Source: Bacteroidales bacterium
GTDB taxonomy: Bacteria > Bacteroidota > Bacteroidia > Bacteroidales > Muribaculaceae
Direction: 5' to 3'
NCBI GenBank assembly: GCA_004557565.1
Contig: SFGS01000083.1
Coordinates: 1 to 7,617, forward strand
Length of the DNA stretch: 7,617 nucleotides
The notes below the pieces were generated by a model. That model saw nothing but the letters and a program-made list of their open reading frames with translations. It was not told the DNA's origin and ran no database searches. This document shows positions 1-5,744 of this stretch, piece after piece (position 1 is the first letter of the stretch; the number at the start of each line of letters is the position of its first letter). The position numbers and the translations under genes were made by a program.

Positions 1-14
1 CCGCCAACCACACA
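1..14 (+). repeat. 14-base terminal direct repeat (left)
   Basis: CCGCCAACCACACA is identical to the last 14 bases of the window (7604-7617). An exact 14-base match placed precisely at both ends is very unlikely by chance. It falls in the middle of repeat element R2, so it is either a circular-contig overlap or a conserved core shared by two copies. Confidence 0.9.
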
Positions 15-96
15 ATCCCTCCGCCACCCTCTTACGAGGGCTCACCACATTGCCCCAAGGATAAAAACCGCTCGCCGTTTCACGGCGAAAAACCCC
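1..96 (-). repeat. Left-end half of structured repeat copy R2 (5' half, read on the minus strand)
   Basis: Read on the minus strand, this segment matches the first half of copy R1 at 235-320 block by block. The shared blocks are GGTTTTTCGCCG, then GGTTTTTATCCTT, then a CCCTC/GAGGG hairpin, then a GTGTGGTTGGC-like block. It contains hairpin A (72-88, six pairs TCGCCG/CGGCGA, 5-base loop) and hairpin B (27-40, CCCTC/GAGGG, 4-base loop). Positions 45-60 are one arm of a 16-pair closing stem whose partner lies at the other end of the window (7528-7543). The first 14 bases are identical to 7604-7617. Homology to R1 and the foldings are read directly from the sequence. That this is half of one element is inference, but the cross-window pairing supports it strongly. 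Confidence 0.8.
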
Positions 97-122
97 TGAA
101 AATTGTGATTTATTGTTAGGTC

Positions 123-153
123 GCAAACCAAAAGAACCGTCCCTTTGGTTTGC
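123..153. repeat. 10-bp hairpin between the two structured repeats
   Basis: GCAAACCAAA (123-132) pairs perfectly with TTTGGTTTGC (144-153) around an 11-base loop containing ACCGTCCC. No T-tract follows on either strand, so it does not look like a simple terminator. The ACGTCC at 154-159 is repeated at 217-222 and could also pair with GGACGT at 203-208, suggesting this hairpin and the next may belong to one repeat family. Confidence 0.6.
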
Positions 154-202
154 ACGTCCTTGTCAAATAATTGATATTCAATAGGATATTACAATTATGG
201 GC

Positions 203-222
203 GGACGTGAAATATCACGTCC
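203..222. repeat. Perfect 8-bp palindromic hairpin, GGACGTGA/TCACGTCC
   Basis: Eight pairs close on the 4-base loop AATA. It is flanked by GGGC on the left and CCTAC on the right. There is no adjacent T-run. It resembles short extragenic palindromes scattered in many bacterial genomes, but I cannot assign it to a named family from this window. Confidence 0.65.
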
Positions 223-234
223 CTACCGGGTTTT

Positions 235-442
235 GGTTTTTCGCCGAAGGCGAGAGGTTTTTATCCTTTTGGCGATGCCACCGCCCTCGCTGGGGAGGGC
301 GGCGTTGGTGATGTGGTGTGGCTAATTCAAGCCTCGGCTTGAAATCAGACATGCCACAGCACTAACGACAAGTGCGAAGCACTGGCATCGCTAAAAGGCT
401 GTTTTTTATGTTTTTGTTTCAGTCCCCCAGTATTTTTCCTCT
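235..442 (+). repeat. Complete copy R1 of a structured dispersed repeat
   Basis: This is the complete copy. In order it has the flank GGTTTTTCGCC; hairpin A at 241-253 (TCGCC-GAA-GGCGA); a second GGTTTTT; the 5' arm of the closing stem at 265-279; hairpin B at 281-302 (8 bp); hairpin C at 326-343 (7 bp, loop CTCG); hairpin D at 371-383 (AGTGC-GAA-GCACT); the 3' arm at 384-398; then CTG, T6 and T5. The 265-279/384-398 stem has 15 pairs including one G-T. Positions 395-419 match copy R2 (7507-7531, opposite strand) at 24 of 25 bases. The final block at 424-442 (CCCCCAGTATTTTTCC) matches 7467-7451 of R2, where it is part of another hairpin. Function is unknown: it could be a non-autonomous mobile element, a folded RNA or a large bidirectional terminator. 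Confidence 0.8.
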
Positions 443-481
443 AAACCGAATTAACACAGCAGCAAACGAGCAACTTCTTGA

Positions 482-525
482 AATACAATAAAAATGTGGC
501 AAGGTGAATGATTTCGCCTTGCCAC
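482..525 (-). terminator. Intrinsic terminator of the esterase gene
   Basis: GTGGCAAGG (496-504) pairs with CCTTGCCAC (517-525). The stem extends inward by four pairs (505-508 with 513-516, one G-T) to a 4-base loop, giving 13 pairs in all. On the minus strand it is followed directly by ATTTTTATTGTATTT. It lies 21 bases past the esterase stop codon, the expected place for a rho-independent terminator. Confidence 0.88.
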
Positions 526-546
526 TTTCTAATAACTTCTAAAAGA

Positions 547-1719
547 TTATTTGAAAAGCTGTGGAATAAACATGAGTGAGTACTGACGCCAATTGCTCCA
601 AAGATGGCCGCGTGAACTTTCGTGGAATGTGTATTTCAAACCGTTTTTAGTCATACGCTCCATCAGTTGCCTGTTTGCCTGCATCAGTCCGTCGGCACTG
701 CCACAAGCAATCCAGTAGAGCTTTGGATTAGTCTGCGCAAGCTTAGCAAGTTTGCCGTCAAAGTTGGCATAAGCAGGCACTTCACCCTTTTCTATCAGCG
801 TAAAATCAACGCCGGAAGAGTAGAGACCGATGTAGTTGAACATATCTGGATAGTTGGCAGTAATCATAAGCGTGTGCATACCGCCCATTGAAAGTCCTGC
901 GATAGCACGGTGAGCCTTGTCGGGAATGGTGTTGAATGTGGCATCTACATAATTCACGATTTCTGGGAAAGCCAGTTCGAAAAGTCCGTCCTTATAGTGC
1001 GCAAGGAAATTGGTCATCACAGGCTTGTAGCTGAGATTTTCAGAAGTCTCGCCAGCAGCAGCCTGTTTGCCAAAGTTGCCGTTAGGCATCACGACAATCA
1101 TTGGTTCGCACTTGCCCTCTGCAATGAGGTTGTCCATGATGCGTGAAATGTTGCCTAATTCAAGCCATGCGTTCTCGTCGCCACCGCTACCATGGAGAAG
1201 GTAGAACACGGGATATTTATTGTCGGTCTTGCCATATCCTGCTGGCAGATACACATTCATACGACGGTCGGCATTTGCTGTGTTGGAGTGATACCATACA
1301 GTACGCACCTGCCCATGGTCAACGTCCTTCACCTGATATTCATCGGCAACGCCACCACCAACGTAGAAAATGCTGAACACATTGCCCACATCGCGGCGAG
1401 TGAATGGATTGACAGGGTCGATGCTTACAACACCATCAACATCAAAACGATAGGTGTACATTTCAGAAAGGAGTTGTGGAGTGGTATATTCCCAAATTCC
1501 GTCTTTGTCTTTCTTCATAACGCCTTGACCGCCATTTTGCTCCCAGTCAGCCAATACCTTCACGCTCTTTGCCTTAGGGGCATTCACACGGAATGTAACG
1601 GTGCGGTCGTTGTTTACTTGTGGGGAAACCAATTTACCCTCACGAAACGAAATGTTCTGTTGTGCGCCCATACTCAGTGACACGAGCACAGTTGCCATTG
1701 CTACTAAAATTGCCTTCAT
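547..1719 (-). CDS. Secreted carbohydrate esterase, CE1/esterase D-like alpha/beta-hydrolase
   Basis: This is a 390-residue exported esterase, probably acting on feruloyl or acetyl esters of plant xylan. Residues 1-19 form a signal peptide ending near MGA|QQ. Residues about 25-120 resemble the immunoglobulin-like E-set/CBM48 domain found at the front of such esterases (FRVNAPKAKSV, then IWEYT and YTYRFDVDG). Residues about 135-390 are the alpha/beta-hydrolase. HGSGG (176-180) fits the oxyanion region, S277 in GLSMG (275-279) is the nucleophile, H372 in GHLWSNW is the catalytic histidine, and D343 in GSADG is the likely acid. The length is normal for two-domain Bacteroidales CE1 enzymes. The start ATG follows the signal-peptide logic and an AT-rich leader. 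No SusC/SusD or glycosidase genes are in view, so the substrate cannot be narrowed further. The broad family is seen clearly; the exact substrate is inference. Confidence 0.9.
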   Translation of the reverse strand: MKAILVAMATVLVSLSMGAQQNISFREGKLVSPQVNNDRTVTFRVNAPKAKSVKVLADWEQNGGQGVMKKDKDGIWEYTTPQLLSEMYTYRFDVDGVVSIDPVNPFTRRDVGNVFSIFYVGGGVADEYQVKDVDHGQVRTVWYHSNTANADRRMNVYLPAGYGKTDNKYPVFYLLHGSGGDENAWLELGNISRIMDNLIAEGKCEPMIVVMPNGNFGKQAAAGETSENLSYKPVMTNFLAHYKDGLFELAFPEIVNYVDATFNTIPDKAHRAIAGLSMGGMHTLMITANYPDMFNYIGLYSSGVDFTLIEKGEVPAYANFDGKLAKLAQTNPKLYWIACGSADGLMQANRQLMERMTKNGLKYTFHESSRGHLWSNWRQYSLMFIPQLFK

Positions 1720-1759
1720 ACTTATATTTAATGTTTATGTCCTTTTATTGTTCCAACTA

Positions 1760-1767
1760 CAAAAATA
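1760..1767 (-). promoter_or_regulatory. Candidate -7 promoter box for the esterase gene
   Basis: On the minus strand TATTTTTG matches the Bacteroidetes -7 consensus TAnnTTTG exactly, 40 bases upstream of the ATG. I see no good -33 TTTG at the usual spacing, and the surroundings are AT-rich, so a chance match is possible. Confidence 0.5.
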
Positions 1768-1845
1768 AAAAATATTTCATTTATTTCAGCCCTATTCATT
1801 GTGCTTTTTCATTTAATATTGAAATAACCAGATAATTGTGTGTGC

Positions 1846-1890
1846 AAAAAAAAAGAACAGTCCACCGTCTTACTCTGAGGCGGTGGACTG
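1846..1890 (-). terminator. Strong intrinsic terminator of the 222-residue barrel gene
   Basis: CAGTCCACCG (1858-1867) pairs perfectly with CGGTGGACTG (1881-1890), a 10-bp stem. On the minus strand it is followed after three bases by nine consecutive Ts (1854 down to 1846). It lies 28 bases past the stop codon of the gene. Confidence 0.92.
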
Positions 1891-1918
1891 ATTTATAGTG
1901 GGTGTGTGGTGATTAGAA

Positions 1919-2587
1919 TCAGAAGCGGTAAGAGGCACCGATTTGGATATTGCCGTTTTTGTCGTCGATATACTTGTAGGAGTTGAGGAAGTCCATGTTG
2001 TAGCGCACATGAAACATCACATAGTCGGTGAGGTAGTATGTGGCACCGGCTCCAAGTCCCAAATCCACGGTGTGGCTCACTCGGTCGAGGTCTAAATTGC
2101 CGTCAACGCCGTCGATTTTGATTTTGTTATACACATTGAAGCCCACTTGCGGACCTGCTTCCACGCTGAAGAATGGCGACAGGCGGTATTTCACCATAAT
2201 TGGAATGTTGATATAGTTTGAGGTGATCACCAGTTCCTTATCGAGCGCAGCAGCCATGCCTTGAAACTCAAACTTTTCGCCCATCACTTTCGCCACGGCT
2301 TGGCTGACCTTGAATTTGCCGCCTTGCGAACTGAACACCAGTTCTAGTGCGATGCTCCACTTGCTCAATTCGGGCTTATTGAAGCGATATTCGGCAAACA
2401 AACCCACCTGACCACCATTGCGGAAACCATGAGGAAGCGAGCCGCCCCAAAAGTGTGGCAAATTCATTGCGAACTTCACACCGCCGGTGATTGTGCCATC
2501 GAATGCCTTAAACTGAAGTTTACCTTGCGCCATTGCCCCAAACGAAAGCATCAACGCCATAGCCATAACAAGTATTTGCTTTTTCAT
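1919..2587 (-). CDS. Outer-membrane beta-barrel protein, PorT/OMP_b-brl_2-like
   Basis: This is a 222-residue protein of the small outer-membrane barrel type common in Bacteroidota. A signal peptide (1-20, ending AMA|Q) is followed by alternating hydrophobic and polar strands typical of a beta-barrel. Examples are VGLFAEYRF (61-69), WSIALELVFSSQGG (77-90), NYINIPIMVKYRL (124-136) and FSVEAGPQVGFNVY (140-153). The chain ends in ASYRF, with the C-terminal aromatic residue expected of a BAM substrate. It is paralogous to the upstream gene at 2715-3326: both share the SSQGG/TSQGG, NYIN[IV]P[IV]M and GPQVGFNVY blocks. The two are 127 bases apart on the same strand, but a terminator and a promoter-like box lie between them, so they may be expressed separately. 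The specific role is unknown. 'Porin family' labels on such proteins do not establish pore activity. Confidence 0.85.
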   Translation of the reverse strand: MKKQILVMAMALMLSFGAMAQGKLQFKAFDGTITGGVKFAMNLPHFWGGSLPHGFRNGGQVGLFAEYRFNKPELSKWSIALELVFSSQGGKFKVSQAVAKVMGEKFEFQGMAAALDKELVITSNYINIPIMVKYRLSPFFSVEAGPQVGFNVYNKIKIDGVDGNLDLDRVSHTVDLGLGAGATYYLTDYVMFHVRYNMDFLNSYKYIDDKNGNIQIGASYRF

Positions 2588-2609
2588 TGTCGTTCTGTGT
2601 TATTTTCTA

Positions 2610-2617
2610 CAAAAGTA
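2610..2617 (-). promoter_or_regulatory. Candidate -7 promoter box for the 222-residue barrel gene
   Basis: TACTTTTG on the minus strand matches TAnnTTTG exactly and sits 22 bases upstream of the start codon, implying a short leader. A TTTG lies 22 bases further upstream (2640-2643), at about the spacing of the -33 element, though it overlaps the tail of the preceding terminator. Confidence 0.6.
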
Positions 2618-2627
2618 GCAAAAACTA

Positions 2628-2667
2628 AGATGCCATAAAACAAATGGTGGCCAAAATGACCACCATT
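2628..2667 (-). terminator. Probable intrinsic terminator of the 203-residue barrel gene
   Basis: AATGGTGG (2643-2650) pairs with CCACCATT (2660-2667), 8 bp around a 9-base loop. On the minus strand it is followed by a T-rich run (TTTGTTTTAT, counting the last stem bases). It lies 47 bases past the stop of the upstream gene and before the promoter-like box of the next. Confidence 0.7.
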
Positions 2668-2714
2668 CATGAATAATTGAAAATGATTAGGTTTCTATTT
2701 TAGGGAAATCGGTT

Positions 2715-3326
2715 TTAGAATTTATAACCCAAGCCCACAAATATGTTACCGTTTTTGATGTCCTGGTCACCGTCGAACACCTTGGTGAATCCCATAGTGT
2801 AGCGTGCTTGAACAAACAAGTTGTCGGTAACATTGAATGTGCCGCCCAAGCCTAAACCGAAATCTACAGCGTTGGTGTTATCTTTCAAATCAGCGGTCTT
2901 GCTGCCTGCATCAATACCAGCGATAGAGCCTGATGCAGTGGTCTTGCTGTAAACATTGAAGCCCACTTGTGGACCGAAGTCGATAGAGAAGCATGGAGCC
3001 ACATAGTATTTGAGCATCACTGGCACGTTGATATAGTTGGTGTTGAAAGTCATATCACCATCAGCCTTGATGCCAAGGAGTTCGGAGGTGCTTGAAATCT
3101 TACCGCCCTGTGAAGTGAAAAGCACTTCAGGAGAGATAGCAAACTTATCGGTGAACTTGTATTCCATCAGCAAACCTGCTTGATAACTTGGCTTGATACC
3201 ATGGTTGATGTCCTCACCCCAGAAATTAGTGGCAGAGAAACCACCCTTAACACCAAAACTTAATTGTGCGAACGATGCAGAAGCACCCATGATTGTAGCG
3301 ATTGCTAACAAAACGATTTTTTTCAT
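2715..3326 (-). CDS. Outer-membrane beta-barrel protein, PorT/OMP_b-brl_2-like (paralog)
   Basis: This is a 203-residue small outer-membrane barrel. The signal peptide is 1-20 (SFA|Q). The mature N-terminus LSFGVKGGFSATNF (22-35) is the classic opening of the PorT/OMP_b-brl_2 family. Later strands include FAISPEVLFTSQGG (62-75), NYINVPVMLKYYV (97-109), FSIDFGPQVGFNVY (113-126) and VDFGLGLGGTFNVTDNLFVQARYTMGF (154-180 as a block). The end, VGLGYKF, carries the C-terminal phenylalanine needed for barrel insertion. It is a tandem paralog of the next gene downstream, with closely matching central strands but different loops (91-95 and 130-150 here). It is divergent from the tRNA nucleotidyltransferase gene, with about 257 bases between the likely start codons. 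The family is clear from motifs; cargo or partner is unknown. Confidence 0.87.
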   Translation of the reverse strand: MKKIVLLAIATIMGASASFAQLSFGVKGGFSATNFWGEDINHGIKPSYQAGLLMEYKFTDKFAISPEVLFTSQGGKISSTSELLGIKADGDMTFNTNYINVPVMLKYYVAPCFSIDFGPQVGFNVYSKTTASGSIAGIDAGSKTADLKDNTNAVDFGLGLGGTFNVTDNLFVQARYTMGFTKVFDGDQDIKNGNIFVGLGYKF

Positions 3327-3477
3327 TGTTTCTAATTTTTAGTTGATCTTATATTTGTTTTAAATTAAATTGCATTGCTTTCTGTAAGTATGCGCCTCTA
3401 TGACCAAGCGAGTTTAAAAAAGTTTACACGCCCATCGCAAAAAAGGACGATTAGAACATTTTTATAGAACAATGGAG

Positions 3478-3485
3478 CAAAAATA
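3478..3485 (-). promoter_or_regulatory. Weak candidate -7 box for the 203-residue barrel gene
   Basis: TATTTTTG on the minus strand fits TAnnTTTG exactly. It lies about 150 bases upstream of the start and would give a leader of about 145 bases. I found no closer exact match in 3327-3477. The region is AT-rich, so this may be chance. Confidence 0.25.
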
Positions 3486-3552
3486 TGCATATAAACGAAC
3501 GATATTCAACGAAAAAACGCCACCCAAACAAGGATGAATGGCAAAAAAGCAT

Positions 3553-3560
3553 TAATTTTG
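3553..3560 (+). promoter_or_regulatory. Candidate -7 promoter box for the tRNA nucleotidyltransferase gene
   Basis: TAATTTTG is an exact TAnnTTTG match, 23 bases upstream of ATG 3584. It lies inside the longer reading frame that opens at 3485, which argues that translation does not begin there. No clear -33 TTTG is visible. Confidence 0.55.
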
Positions 3561-3583
3561 CATACTGTAACAAAAAAAGGGAG

Positions 3584-5017
3584 ATGGATATCGACTTACA
3601 AAACATTGAAAAAGAGATGGCACGCCCTATCCTCCACTTGGTGGGTGAAGTGGCCGACTCGCTGCATCGCGAATGCTATGTGGTGGGTGGCTTCGTGCGC
3701 GACATCATTTTGAAAAAGCCATCTGACGACCTTGATTTCGTGACCGTGGGGAGCGGAATTGAGGTGGCGAAAGCTGTTGCAGAAAAGATTGGCAGACGCA
3801 AAGCCTCGCTGGCGGTGTTTAAAACCTACGGCACAGCGCAAGTTAAGACGAAAGGCATGGAACTGGAGTTTGTGGGAGCAAGAAGGGAATCGTATCAGCG
3901 CAACAGCCGCAATCCAATTGTGGAAGACGGCACGCTGCACGACGACCAATGCCGCCGCGATTTCACCATCAACGCCATGGCCATTAGCGTGAACGCCAAC
4001 AATTACGGCGAGCTACTCGACCCATTCGACGGAGTGGGCGACATTGAGCGCCGACTTATCCGAACACCGCTCGACCCCGACATCACCTTCAGCGACGACC
4101 CTTTGCGCATGATGCGCGCGGTGCGCTTTGCCACACGCTTGGGATTCGACATCTATCCCGAAACGATGAACGCCATCGCCCGAAATGCCGAACGCATAAA
4201 AATCATCACCCGCGAGCGCATTGCCGAGGAACTGATGAAAATCATGCGCACCGACAATCCTTCGCGCGGCTTTATGCTGCTTAGCGAATGTGGCTTACTC
4301 CCCTACATCTTCCCAGAACTTGCCGCCATGCAAGGCGTAGACACGATGAACGGCAGAGCGCATAAAGACAATTTCATGCACACCATGCAGGTGCTCGACA
4401 ATGTGGCTTCGCAGAGCCAAAACGAATGGCTGAGATGGGGTGCACTGCTGCACGACATCGGCAAGCCAGCATGTAAACGCTGGGACGACCAAGTGGGCTG
4501 GACTTTCCACAACCACAACTTTATAGGAGCAAAGATGATTCCGCGCATTTTCAGCAAAATGCGATTGCCACTCAACGAGCACATGAAATATGTGCAAAAG
4601 CTGGTGGAACTGCACATGCGTCCTATCGCCCTGGTGGAAGACATCGTTACGGATTCGGCTGTGCGACGACTGCTATTTGACGCCGGCGACGACATCGACG
4701 ACCTGATGCTGCTCTGCAACGCCGACATCACCTCTAAAAACGAGAGCAAGGTGAAGCGCTACAAAGACAACTATCAGCTCGTGAAGCAAAAGCTTATCGA
4801 CATTGAGGAAAAAGACCGTCTGTGTAATTTTCAGCCACCTATCGACGGTACTGAAATCATGGACATTTACGGCCTCACCCCCTCTCGCCCTGTGGGTATC
4901 ATTAAAGATGCTATAAAAGATGCCATACTCGACGGGATGATACAGAACAATCGGGAAGAAGCCTACGAATACATGCTGAAAAAAGCAGCGGAATTAGGGC
5001 TTCAACCAGTGAAATAA
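3584..5017 (+). CDS. cca: CCA tRNA nucleotidyltransferase / HD-domain protein (class II)
   Basis: This is a class II nucleotidyltransferase that completes or repairs the CCA end of tRNA in the cytoplasm. Starting at 3584 it has 477 residues, the usual size in Bacteroidales. The catalytic head shows GGFVRD (35-40) and the metal-binding DLD pair D49/D51. RRDFTINAMA (124-133) and DPLRMMRAVRF (172-182) provide the nucleotide- and tRNA-binding neck motifs. An HD phosphohydrolase domain follows (H266, HD at 290-291 in LLHDIGK, then H309 and H311). The reading frame is open from an ATG at 3485, but the first 33 residues are low-complexity and contain a promoter-like box. ATG 3584 follows AAAAAAAGGGAG and starts where family homology would begin. 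Divergent from the barrel genes and followed after 65 bases by the TRIC gene. Whether it adds CCA or only A/CC cannot be told by eye. Confidence 0.9.
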   Translation: MDIDLQNIEKEMARPILHLVGEVADSLHRECYVVGGFVRDIILKKPSDDLDFVTVGSGIEVAKAVAEKIGRRKASLAVFKTYGTAQVKTKGMELEFVGARRESYQRNSRNPIVEDGTLHDDQCRRDFTINAMAISVNANNYGELLDPFDGVGDIERRLIRTPLDPDITFSDDPLRMMRAVRFATRLGFDIYPETMNAIARNAERIKIITRERIAEELMKIMRTDNPSRGFMLLSECGLLPYIFPELAAMQGVDTMNGRAHKDNFMHTMQVLDNVASQSQNEWLRWGALLHDIGKPACKRWDDQVGWTFHNHNFIGAKMIPRIFSKMRLPLNEHMKYVQKLVELHMRPIALVEDIVTDSAVRRLLFDAGDDIDDLMLLCNADITSKNESKVKRYKDNYQLVKQKLIDIEEKDRLCNFQPPIDGTEIMDIYGLTPSRPVGIIKDAIKDAILDGMIQNNREEAYEYMLKKAAELGLQPVK

Positions 5018-5021
5018 GCAT

Positions 5022-5042
5022 ATTTGCCAAATCGTGGCAAAT
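5022..5042. promoter_or_regulatory. Perfect 8-bp inverted repeat between cca and the TRIC gene
   Basis: ATTTGCCA (5022-5029) and TGGCAAAT (5035-5042) are exact inverted repeats with the 5-base spacer AATCG. No T-run follows on either strand, so it is a poor terminator. The dyad's shape and its place 40 bases upstream of the next gene suit an operator for a dimeric regulator. CATATTTG (5019-5026), one base off the -7 consensus, overlaps its left arm. No regulator can be named. Confidence 0.45.
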
Positions 5043-5082
5043 CATATAAATTGAATTATAACTATAAAAAGAAGAAATAATA

Positions 5083-5724
5083 GTGCCGATTAATGTAGAA
5101 GACATGGTAGGAACATTCGAGTATTTCCTCGAAATTGCCGCAACGCTATTCTATGCCATAAGTGGTGTGCGCTTAGCAGCTGTCAAAAAATTTGACTGGT
5201 TCGGAGCTTACACAGTTGGATTTATCACAGCCATTGGTGGTGGTACGATGCGTGATGTGTTTCTGAAATGCCATCCCTTCTGGATGCTCGACCCCTGGTA
5301 TTGCATCGCCACATTTGTTGGCTTTATCCTGGTGGTGGTTATGCAGAGAAAGTTAGTGAAAATTGAAGGCACATTCTATATCTTCGATGCCATAGGACTG
5401 GGACTGTTTGTGGATGTAGGCATCTACAAGTCGCTCATGCTCGGTTTCCCGATGTGGGTGGCTATCATCATGGGCACCATCACAGGCGCAATGGGCGGTG
5501 TGATGCGCGATGTGTTTATCAACGAGGAGCCGCTTGTGTTCCGCAAAGAGATTTACGCCACAGCATGTATTGGCGGTGGCATCATATATTGGCTGGTGGG
5601 CGTGATTGGTGGCAACACCATCTCCCAACTCATGTCATGTGCAATATTCATCATCATTCTTCGCTTCTTTGCCGTGAAGCATAATCTTTCATTCCCCATA
5701 CTCCACGACGACGAGAATGAATAA
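5083..5724 (+). CDS. TRIC-family cation channel protein (UPF0126, YicG/YadS-like)
   Basis: This is a 213-residue inner-membrane protein of the bacterial TRIC family, homotrimeric monovalent-cation channels. Two internally repeated three-helix units are visible. Each carries the hallmark Gly-rich/Arg-Asp motif: AIGGGTMRD (50-58) and GAMGGVMRD (135-143). Seven hydrophobic segments are visible at roughly 15-33, 38-54, 70-87, 98-118, 124-142, 158-175 and 183-197, fitting the 7-helix fold. AISGVRLAA (25-33) is also typical of the N-terminus. Bacterial members are about 200-220 residues, so the gene is intact. The start given is a GTG preceded by AAGAAG. The in-frame ATG at 5104 (residue 8) would also leave a complete first helix, so the start is uncertain by seven codons. 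It follows cca by 65 bases and precedes the GtrA gene by 20, so it is likely co-transcribed with the latter. Confidence 0.9.
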   Translation: MPINVEDMVGTFEYFLEIAATLFYAISGVRLAAVKKFDWFGAYTVGFITAIGGGTMRDVFLKCHPFWMLDPWYCIATFVGFILVVVMQRKLVKIEGTFYIFDAIGLGLFVDVGIYKSLMLGFPMWVAIIMGTITGAMGGVMRDVFINEEPLVFRKEIYATACIGGGIIYWLVGVIGGNTISQLMSCAIFIIILRFFAVKHNLSFPILHDDENE

Positions 5725-5744
5725 ACCACACTCTCAAAAAAGCT

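Larger units (their letters stand above)
1..546. other. Gene-free, repeat-rich intergenic region
   Basis: No convincing coding sequence, tRNA or rRNA is visible here. The region holds the left half of repeat copy R2 (1-96), a 10-bp hairpin (123-153), a minor ATTGA-TAT-TCAAT hairpin (170-182), a perfect 8-bp palindromic hairpin (203-222), the complete repeat copy R1 (about 235-442) and the terminator of the esterase gene (about 482-525). The stretch 443-481 shows nothing I can name. Confidence 0.8.

Noticed and set aside
235..442. Integron attC site or retron RNA
   Set aside because: The large imperfect hairpin is reminiscent, but I could not find the paired GTT/AAC box arrangement of attC sites, and no integron integrase or reverse transcriptase is present.
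1..546. CRISPR array
   Set aside because: The repeats are inverted, of different lengths and not regularly spaced; no cas genes are present.
1192..1680. Open frame of 162 codons on the plus strand inside the esterase gene
   Set aside because: It overlaps a clearly recognisable esterase on the other strand, has no family motifs or leader, and reads as an antisense shadow.
4303..4749. Open frames opposite cca on the minus strand (106 and 148 codons)
   Set aside because: Antisense shadows of a well-supported enzyme; composition reflects the complement of cca codons.
5024..5037. TTGCCAAATCGTGG resembles TTGCCGAATCGTGG at 7483-7496 (13 of 14 bases)
   Set aside because: In a window this long a few 13-of-14 matches are expected by chance, and the second site lacks the right arm of the dyad.
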